Notes under the pieces: model-generated
Told to the model about the DNA's origin: nothing
Seen by the model: the letters and a program-made list of their open reading frames with translations, nothing else
Database searches by the model: none
Assembly (NCBI GenBank): GCA_023134875.1
Contig: JAGLUH010000231.1
Span: 1-6,705, forward strand
DNA: 6,705 nt
Source: Candidatus Zixiibacteriota bacterium
Lineage (GTDB): Bacteria; Zixibacteria; MSB-5A5; CAIYYT01
Reading direction: 5' to 3'
In this document: piece after piece, positions 1 through 5,244 of the stretch
Numbering within the stretch: the stretch's first letter is position 1
How the letters are laid out: every line of letters begins with the position of its first letter
Position numbers and translations under genes: made by a program

Positions 1-1230
1 AAGTTCTGGCGTATTTCCCTTGGTGGCATACATGATGAAGCGGAAATCAGGGGGCATCGGCGCACCTATATCGGCTCGCTTCCCGGCCGGATTATTCAGG
101 GTATTCGTCGCTGTGATTCGGCCAATCCGCTGATGATGCTTGACGAAATCGACAAACTGGGCAAGGATTTTCGCGGTGACCCAACCTCCGCCCTGCTGGA
201 AGTGCTTGACCCGGAACAGAATAACACCTTCTCTGACCACTACCTTGACGTACCGTATGACCTTTCCAAAGTGATGTTTATTACGACAGCCAATATTCTC
301 GACACTATTCCTGCGGTTTTGCTGGATCGGATGGAGGTGATTCGTCTGCCCGGCTACACTGATCAGGAGAAAACCCAGATCGCCAAAAAATACCTGGTGC
401 CGAGGCAGATTGAAAATCATGGCCTGACAAAATCGCAGATCAGCATACCTGATAAATCAATCCTGAGGTTAATACAGAACTACACCAGGGAATCGGGATT
501 GAGGAATCTTGACCGCGAGATTGCCAACATTTGCCGCAAGGTAGCGAAAGAGGTTGCTACAGGAAAGACGGCCAAGACGACAGTACGCCCTGTCATAGTG
601 GCGGATTATCTTGGACCAGAGAGATTTCTTCTTGATAAATTGCCGCGCGAAGGAGAAATCGGCGTCGTTCCCGGACTGGCTCATACCTCCTTTGGCGGCG
701 ATATCCTCTTTATCGAGGTTACCAAGATGCCTGGCAAAGGGAATTTGACCCTGACCGGCAGTCTGGGCGAGGTTATGAAGGAATCGGTACAAACTGCCCT
801 TTCCTGTGTGCGTGCCTCGGCTGAAAAACTGGGTATTGATCAGAAGCTGTTTGAAAAATATGATCTTCACGTTCATGTCCCTTCCGGTGCTGTTCCCAAG
901 GATGGGCCGTCGGCTGGGATTACCATTGCTGTGGCTCTGGTCAGCCTTTTTAAGGGGAAACCGATCAGGAAAAAGTTGTCGATGACGGGTGAAATCACTC
1001 TCACCGGCGTCGTGCTGCCGATCGGCGGCCTCAAGGAGAAAAGCCTGGCCGCTTACCGCCATGGCTTCAAGGAGATAATCATCCCCACAGAGAACCAGAA
1101 AGACCTCTTTGATCTGCCAAAAGAGTTGAAATCGCACCTGAAATTCCATTACGTTGAGCGGGTGCAGGAGGTTTTCGAGTTGGCCTTTGCCACGCGGGGC
1201 AGAAAAGGGAGAAAAGCTACCCGGAAATGA
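1..1230 (+). CDS. lon: ATP-dependent protease Lon (LonA type), 5' truncated by window edge
   Basis: This is a cytoplasmic AAA+ serine protease that unfolds and degrades misfolded and regulatory proteins. The frame is open from base 1, so about 375 N-terminal residues (substrate-binding domain and Walker A) lie outside. The visible 409 residues begin just after Walker A and contain EIRGHRRTYIG (14-24), Walker B MMLDEIDK (45-52), sensor-1 TTAN (95-98), the LLDR arginine region (107-110) and the sensor-2 stretch SGLRNLDREI (165-174). The protease domain has the catalytic Ser in PKDGPSAG (Ser304, codon 910-912) and the catalytic Lys in GGLKEK (Lys347, codon 1039-1041). They are 43 residues apart, as in E. 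coli Lon, where they are Ser679 and Lys722. Nothing is broken. The C-terminus ends in a short Arg/Lys-rich tail. The stop codon overlaps the start of the next gene (ATGA), which suggests translational coupling. Confidence 0.98.
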   Translation, partial: KFWRISLGGIHDEAEIRGHRRTYIGSLPGRIIQGIRRCDSANPLMMLDEIDKLGKDFRGDPTSALLEVLDPEQNNTFSDHYLDVPYDLSKVMFITTANILDTIPAVLLDRMEVIRLPGYTDQEKTQIAKKYLVPRQIENHGLTKSQISIPDKSILRLIQNYTRESGLRNLDREIANICRKVAKEVATGKTAKTTVRPVIVADYLGPERFLLDKLPREGEIGVVPGLAHTSFGGDILFIEVTKMPGKGNLTLTGSLGEVMKESVQTALSCVRASAEKLGIDQKLFEKYDLHVHVPSGAVPKDGPSAGITIAVALVSLFKGKPIRKKLSMTGEITLTGVVLPIGGLKEKSLAAYRHGFKEIIIPTENQKDLFDLPKELKSHLKFHYVERVQEVFELAFATRGRKGRKATRK

Positions 1231-2801
1231 AGCTGGTTACCTCTCTTCAGATGCAGGAAATTGATCGCCAGGCCATAGATGGTCTTGGTATCCCCAGCCT
1301 GGAGCTAATGGAGAATGCCGGCCGGGGTATTGCCCGGCATATCTCGGAGCTTCTGGAGGGTGAAGTTAAGGGGAAGAGGATAGCGATTTTCTCCGGGAAG
1401 GGGAACAACGGCGGCGATGGTTTTGTGGTCGCCCGCTACCTGAATGAATGGGGCGCGTCGGCGGAGGTTTATCTGCTGGCGGCGCCGGATGATTACCAGG
1501 GTGATGCGCTGGTTAATTACCAGAAAATCGTCGACCTGAAGCTGCCTGTCAGCCAGATCAAATCGGTTGAAGATTCCCCTGATCTTTCCTCCGCCGATCT
1601 GGTTGTTGATGCCATCTTCGGTACCGGGTTTCGAGATGTTGCCAGGGGCCTTATTAGCACTGTAATTGAGTCAATTAATAGTGCCGAGGTTCCGGTGCTC
1701 GCGGTGGATACTCCGTCAGGGTTAAACAGCGATACCGGCGAGGTTGAAGGTCCCTGTATTCGGGCAGATTATACCTCTACTCTGGCCCTACCAAAAACCG
1801 GTCAATTCTTCTACCCGGGAAGGTCATATTGCGGCAGTATCAGGGTCATAGATATCGGCATACCGGGGGAGGAATTTCGGGAGGTAAAGGGTCTCAATCT
1901 GGCGACCCCTTCCCTCGTGGCGGAGAAGGTTCCAACCCGTGATCCTACCTACCATAAGGGTGACTGCGGCAAGCTCTTTATCCTCGCCGGCTCGGTGGGT
2001 ATGACCGGTGCGGCGGCGCTGGCGGCTCAGGCGGCGGTGAGAGCGGGTGCGGGTTTGGTTTACCTGGGAGTGCCGCGTAGCCTGAATGATATCCTGGAAG
2101 TCAAACTTACCGAAGCACTTACTAAGCCATTGCCGGAACTGCGAAAACAGCGGGCGCTGCCGGTACGCGCCCTGGGGCCGATTATTGAGAATATCAGGGA
2201 AGTTGATGCCTGCTGTCTTGGACCGGGAGTAGGCCGTCATTTCGAGACTATCGAGCTCTTTCGGCGGTTGGTTGGGAGGATCGAGAAGCCAATAGTGCTT
2301 GATGCTGACGGGCTTTATCCTTTCAACGGCAAGCCGGAACTGCTCAAAACAGCCACGGTGGAGATGGTTTTAACGCCTCATGCCGGTGAATTGGCGAGGC
2401 TTACCGGCAGCAGTCTGCCGGAAAAGCAGCTGGAGCGGATCGAACCTCTCCGTGCTTATACCGCCGAGATCGGCAAGGTGGTTCTTCTTAAGGGTGCGCC
2501 GACGTTGATCTGCTCGCCGGAGGGGGAAATCTATGTCTGCCCGACCGGAAATGCAGGTATGGCCAGCGGTGGCTGCGGCGATGTTCTGACCGGCACCATC
2601 GGTTCCCTGCTGGCCTCAGGGATGTCAGCGCTTGATTCTGCTGTTTGTGGCGCTTTTCTTCACGGTTTTGCCGGTGACTTGGCTGCCGCCGATATCGGCC
2701 TCTATGGGTTAATTGCCTCAGATGTAAACGCTTATCTGCCGGAGGCGTTCCGCCTAGTGGTAGAAGAAAAAGCGGGAACATTCTCCTCGCTATCTTCATA
2801 G
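1227..2801 (+). CDS. nnr: Bifunctional NAD(P)H-hydrate epimerase / ADP-dependent NAD(P)H-hydrate dehydratase
   Basis: This cytoplasmic enzyme repairs nicotinamide cofactors. Its N-terminal half (YjeF_N/NnrE) epimerises R- and S-NAD(P)HX, and its C-terminal half (ribokinase-like/NnrD) dehydrates S-NAD(P)HX back to NAD(P)H using ADP. The length, 524 residues, is close to the roughly 515 of E. coli Nnr. Epimerase motifs are GKGNNGGDGF (57-66), VDAIFGTGF (127-135) and AVDTPSGLNSDTG (159-171). Dehydratase motifs are the glycine-rich stretch from about 246 to 278, LGPGVG (331-336), VLDADGL (357-363), LTPHAGELARL (382-392), LLKG (420-423) and the nucleotide-binding loop GNAGMASGGCGDVLTG (441-456), whose Asp452 is the expected catalytic base. 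That loop usually reads GNPGMATGGTGDVL, so Ala and Cys replace Pro and Thr here. The start is ATG 1227, which overlaps the lon stop by 4 bp. The purine run at 1206-1215 could serve as a distant ribosome binding site, but coupling from lon is more likely. Confidence 0.97.
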   Translation: MKLVTSLQMQEIDRQAIDGLGIPSLELMENAGRGIARHISELLEGEVKGKRIAIFSGKGNNGGDGFVVARYLNEWGASAEVYLLAAPDDYQGDALVNYQKIVDLKLPVSQIKSVEDSPDLSSADLVVDAIFGTGFRDVARGLISTVIESINSAEVPVLAVDTPSGLNSDTGEVEGPCIRADYTSTLALPKTGQFFYPGRSYCGSIRVIDIGIPGEEFREVKGLNLATPSLVAEKVPTRDPTYHKGDCGKLFILAGSVGMTGAAALAAQAAVRAGAGLVYLGVPRSLNDILEVKLTEALTKPLPELRKQRALPVRALGPIIENIREVDACCLGPGVGRHFETIELFRRLVGRIEKPIVLDADGLYPFNGKPELLKTATVEMVLTPHAGELARLTGSSLPEKQLERIEPLRAYTAEIGKVVLLKGAPTLICSPEGEIYVCPTGNAGMASGGCGDVLTGTIGSLLASGMSALDSAVCGAFLHGFAGDLAAADIGLYGLIASDVNAYLPEAFRLVVEEKAGTFSSLSS

Positions 2802-2862
2802 AATAATCAGAGAGAATGAAAATGTGGCGACTTGTTGATATACTTGCGGGCCTCCTTGATTC

Positions 2863-2882
2863 CCTGAGGTTTTATACTCAGG
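2863..2882 (+). repeat. Short inverted repeat (6-bp stem, 8-nt loop)
   Basis: CCTGAG (2863-2868) pairs exactly with CTCAGG (2877-2882) around the loop GTTTTATA. No T-run follows, so it is not a terminator by itself. It lies 60-80 bases after the nnr stop and upstream of the main terminator. It could be part of a structured 3' UTR or a small RNA, or chance. Confidence 0.35.
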
Positions 2883-2912
2883 TGTCAACTGTACCCGCTC
2901 TGGTCACCTTTC

Positions 2913-2928
2913 AAGCGAGGGGACGCTT
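2913..2928 (+). repeat. Short inverted repeat (5-bp stem, 6-nt loop)
   Basis: AAGCG (2913-2917) pairs with CGCTT (2924-2928) around the purine loop AGGGGA. Flanking GGT (2902-2904) and ACC (2930-2932) could add pairs across a bulge. The element is short and could arise by chance. It is recorded because it sits between another inverted repeat and the terminator in a gene-free stretch. Confidence 0.3.
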
Positions 2929-2965
2929 TACCTGAAGAACCTTTTAGAAAACGTTGCGATCTCAG

Positions 2966-2995
2966 AAAGGAGAAGTAGGAGTGCTTCTCCTTTTT
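2966..2995 (+). terminator. Rho-independent terminator after lon-nnr
   Basis: AAAGGAGAAG (2966-2975) and CTTCTCCTTT (2984-2993) form a perfect 10-bp stem with an 8-nt loop (2976-2983). Its descending arm runs into five T residues (2991-2995), followed by GCTTT. The T-run favours termination on the forward strand; the reverse strand offers only TTTCT after the stem. The terminator lies about 165 bases past the nnr stop and has no other supported gene in front of it, so it probably ends the lon-nnr transcript. It could instead act as an attenuator for the downstream genes. Confidence 0.85.
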
Positions 2996-3098
2996 GCTTT
3001 GGTTCATTGTTTCTGAAAGAAGTTGTTTTGACTGATCTTCTACAGTTGGCTTTTTGTGCTTGTTGGCTTTCAGCAGCTTACGAGACACAATATGATCT

Positions 3099-3470
3099 GT
3101 GGCACTACATTTCCCGTTCTCGGCGCCATCTATTGGCGTAATGTTGGTGGTGGCGGTATACCCGTCGCTCGTAGGCTGTCAAGGCATGTCCCGTGCAGTG
3201 ATGTGCGTAGATAGTCAGTGTGATCATTCATTACCAGTTCGGCTTCTTGTAGAGCCTCCAGATCGCGGCGAATATCGGAAGTATCGGCCTCTCGGTCAGA
3301 ATTGGTATGAGCGTGAGGAGGTGGCGGATGGCTACCGCAATAGTACGCTTCACTGTAGGGAGCACTGCCCGGAAAGGTTGATTAGATTCCATACATGCCT
3401 GTTACCGAGATATCAGGGACAGATATTTCGCTTGACGCTAGCCAAGGAAGTTACTATTGTTGATTCGTGA
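3099..3470 (+). CDS. Putative small cysteine-rich lipoprotein (hypothetical)
   Basis: I do not recognise this protein. The frame opens after a stop at 3093-3095 and gives 123 residues from GTG 3099, or 109 from ATG 3141. Neither start has a visible Shine-Dalgarno sequence. A hydrophobic run (about 12-26) ends in SLVGC, an acceptable lipobox with Cys27 as the lipidation site, but the segment before it has no Lys or Arg, which is unusual for a signal peptide. The mature part has further Cys at 36, 41, 86, 90 and 100. Its second half reads as alternating hydrophobic/polar strands (for example LPVRLLVEP and GQIFRLTLAKEVTIVDS), as in a small beta-sandwich. It lies 52 bases before a clear lipoprotein gene on the same strand, which supports a shared envelope role. 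The frame could still be fortuitous, or its 5' end could be damaged. Confidence 0.42.
   Translation: MALHFPFSAPSIGVMLVVAVYPSLVGCQGMSRAVMCVDSQCDHSLPVRLLVEPPDRGEYRKYRPLGQNWYEREEVADGYRNSTLHCREHCPERLIRFHTCLLPRYQGQIFRLTLAKEVTIVDS
3432..3460 (+). promoter_or_regulatory. Candidate sigma70-type promoter for the 573-residue lipoprotein gene
   Basis: TTGACG (3432-3437, five of six -35 consensus bases) is followed after exactly 17 bases by TATTGT (3455-3460, four of six -10 bases). The predicted transcript start near 3467 would leave a leader of about 55 bases before ATG 3523. The element overlaps the 3' end of the small upstream reading frame. Matches of this quality also occur by chance. Confidence 0.35.
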
Positions 3471-3512
3471 CGGGAAATACGATTCCCAGAGGATTACCCA
3501 AACAGATTAGTT

Positions 3513-3517
3513 GGAGG
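3513..3517 (+). promoter_or_regulatory. Ribosome binding site fixing the start at ATG 3523
   Basis: GGAGG at 3513-3517 is a strong Shine-Dalgarno match placed 5 bases before ATG 3523. An in-frame TTG at 3511 overlaps this site and would be the wrong start, because using it would place the site inside the coding region and add four residues (MEEI) before the signal peptide. Confidence 0.85.
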
Positions 3518-3522
3518 AAATC

Positions 3523-5244
3523 ATGAAACATGCTAATGTAATTCTTTTTGCTGCCCTGGTTGTGACCACGTGCTTCTGTCTTCTGACAATCGCCTGTGAT
3601 GGCGAGTCCGAACTGAATGGTCCGGGTAACGGAGATGATTACAGCGTACTGATCGCCACTGCAAACGACTCTCTCGGCAACCAGATGTTTGATTTGATAG
3701 AGAACACTATCGAAGATGCTGATAGCACTCTGCGTCCCCGGGATGTTGACTTCACTGAACTTCACAACCTCTATTTGCGGATTTCAAATCAATATCCCGA
3801 TGGGCTTGATGCCAAGTTCGGATCAGCTTTCACGGGGCTTATGCTGTTCTTGCAGGATCCAGATCTTAACAATCTCGTGGATCGCTTCAAGTATGTCTAT
3901 GATACTCTGACATTCAATGCGTTACCGCCGTTGGAATGGACCCCCAGATTTGGTGGTGGGGGACCTCTGTTTGTTGATGGACTACCTTTACATGGAGATC
4001 ACATTCTCCGTCTGCTCCCGAGTCTGGTGTCCATAGACAACGCTGCCATAGATGCAGCCGCTTCTGATCCGATGATAAGTGAGCTGCAGGCCATTCTTGA
4101 GAGCGGGTTGTTGCCGAAGATTGTGGCTTCACGGCAGAGAATGGCAGATGTTCTTGCGGATACAGATTACACCTTTATCGTAACTCCCAAGATGCAGGGG
4201 AACGAGGGGGCGGATTTCATAGAGCTTGATAAATCGGATTTCCAGGTACTCCAGGCAGGTCTCTATGCAGCAGAAGCTGGCTTGCGTGTCTTCTTCTCTC
4301 GTGATCTTGACATCGTTTCATATCAGGACGTAGGTGTGACTGAGGCCGCGCGACAGAACTCAGGCTTCCTCGACCTGAAACAGGACGGTATCGGGCTGAA
4401 TCATATGCAAGCCGCCCGCGATCTGATCCTTGAGGCATCCGATCATCTGGAAACAGCGCTGAACAGTCTGATCAATGAAGTTGGAACTGACCAGTTCAAT
4501 GATCTGATTCAGGTATATCCTCATGATTTGTCGGATCTATATGAGATCAGAGATTCGTTAATCAGCTATCGGCACTTCTTTGATGGTCCTCGGGTGCTGA
4601 CAGTTGTATTCAATGATAAAGCGGATACATTCAGCACGTTGGTCGATATCAATCAGTTCTTCAATAACCCGATGGATAATCCCAAGAGATTCGTTCCAAG
4701 CTATACCGTAACAATTGAAGCTATGTCCGGATTCTATAAATCGTATGCGGGCATGTATTTCAGCCGTGACAGGTACTGGGCGGCCATGGATTCCATATAC
4801 GGTTTGACACGACCGAACGACACGGATACGTGGAGCGGGGACACTAGTTCGTTCTCCAATCACCTGCCGGAGACTGATAGTGACGAGTTTTATCGTCTGC
4901 TTGGTGAACTGAGCGATTGGTATATTGGTGACTACGGATGTCAGCAGTTTGTCTTCGGTTGGGATGACGTCGAGTTTATGGGTTGGGGTGACCCCCGTGA
5001 TCCCTGGAGCTACTCCTCCCAGAGAATGTGGCAGTATTTAGAATTGTATAAACATCCAGAACAAGTAAGGATATGCTACGAATGGGTGGCTGACACATTT
5101 GAGGACTGGGATTTTCCCGATCCGACGTTCAACGGCCTGATGCCGAACCTAACAAATCCTGAAATCAGGGACTTGGTGAGGGACCTGGGTATAGACTGGA
5201 AAAAGGCAGACTGTGATACTACGTACTTCGATGATCTATGGTAA
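3523..5244 (+). CDS. Large putative envelope lipoprotein of unknown function
   Basis: This 573-residue protein starts at ATG 3523 behind GGAGG. It begins with a lipoprotein signal peptide: Lys2 and His3, a hydrophobic core (6-23) and the lipobox LTIAC with lipidated Cys25. Asp26 at +2 is the residue that in enterobacteria keeps a lipoprotein in the inner membrane; whether that rule applies here is unknown. An acidic, Gly/Asn-rich linker follows (26-40). Residues about 43-125 look helical and TPR-like, including a segment around FGSAFTGLMLFLQDPDLNNL (99-118). The middle (about 160-330) is also helical and includes TPKMQG (221-226) and IELDKSDFQVLQAGLYAAEA (233-252). The C-terminal part (about 350-573) is rich in Trp, Tyr and Asp and ends near FNGLMPNLTNPEIRDL (536-551). 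I recall similar helical lipoproteins from uncultured Gram-negative phyla but cannot name a family. No enzyme motif was seen. It overlaps the next gene, so the two probably act together. Confidence 0.93.
   Translation: MKHANVILFAALVVTTCFCLLTIACDGESELNGPGNGDDYSVLIATANDSLGNQMFDLIENTIEDADSTLRPRDVDFTELHNLYLRISNQYPDGLDAKFGSAFTGLMLFLQDPDLNNLVDRFKYVYDTLTFNALPPLEWTPRFGGGGPLFVDGLPLHGDHILRLLPSLVSIDNAAIDAAASDPMISELQAILESGLLPKIVASRQRMADVLADTDYTFIVTPKMQGNEGADFIELDKSDFQVLQAGLYAAEAGLRVFFSRDLDIVSYQDVGVTEAARQNSGFLDLKQDGIGLNHMQAARDLILEASDHLETALNSLINEVGTDQFNDLIQVYPHDLSDLYEIRDSLISYRHFFDGPRVLTVVFNDKADTFSTLVDINQFFNNPMDNPKRFVPSYTVTIEAMSGFYKSYAGMYFSRDRYWAAMDSIYGLTRPNDTDTWSGDTSSFSNHLPETDSDEFYRLLGELSDWYIGDYGCQQFVFGWDDVEFMGWGDPRDPWSYSSQRMWQYLELYKHPEQVRICYEWVADTFEDWDFPDPTFNGLMPNLTNPEIRDLVRDLGIDWKKADCDTTYFDDLW

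Larger units (their letters stand above)
2802..3098. other. Intergenic spacer between nnr and the envelope gene block
   Basis: These 297 bases hold no gene I can support. Relative to nnr, the forward strand has a 37-39 codon frame (ATG 2816 or 2822, stop 2933-2935) with only a weak GAGAGA-like upstream signal. It has no recognisable product. On the reverse strand, a lysine-rich frame with a GTG start covers 3088-2885 and runs straight through the terminator hairpin, so it is probably chance. Structured elements are two short inverted repeats (2863-2882 and 2913-2928) and the strong terminator (2966-2995), all listed separately. The 3000-3098 portion is comparatively T-rich and may hold a promoter for the downstream genes. 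The TTGACT at 3028-3033 has no convincing -10 at normal spacing. TATGAT at 3091-3096 lacks a good -35. Confidence 0.7.

Noticed and set aside
469..1149. A 226-codon reverse-strand open frame opposite lon
   Set aside because: It lies entirely antisense to a well-conserved lon protease domain and has no recognisable motif; it is a coding shadow.
1824..2240. Reverse-strand open frame opposite nnr, with another at 2488-2799
   Set aside because: Both are antisense to conserved Nnr motifs, and their products are Arg/His/Gln-rich low-information sequences typical of shadows.
2816..2935. A 39-codon forward frame just after nnr (MKMWRLVDILAGL...). Its LLDSLRFYT portion faintly recalls the N-terminus of cobalamin synthase CobS
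   Set aside because: The resemblance covers only a few residues, nothing CobS-like continues in any frame before the terminator, and the ribosome binding signal is weak.
2885..3088. A 67-codon Lys/Ser-rich reverse frame with a GTG start
   Set aside because: It runs through the terminator hairpin, shows no clear Shine-Dalgarno sequence, and its composition reflects the T-rich forward strand.
3472..3487. Inverted repeat GGGAA/TTCCC between the small frame and the large lipoprotein gene
   Set aside because: It has only five base pairs and a six-base loop with no T-run, too weak to call a terminator or operator.
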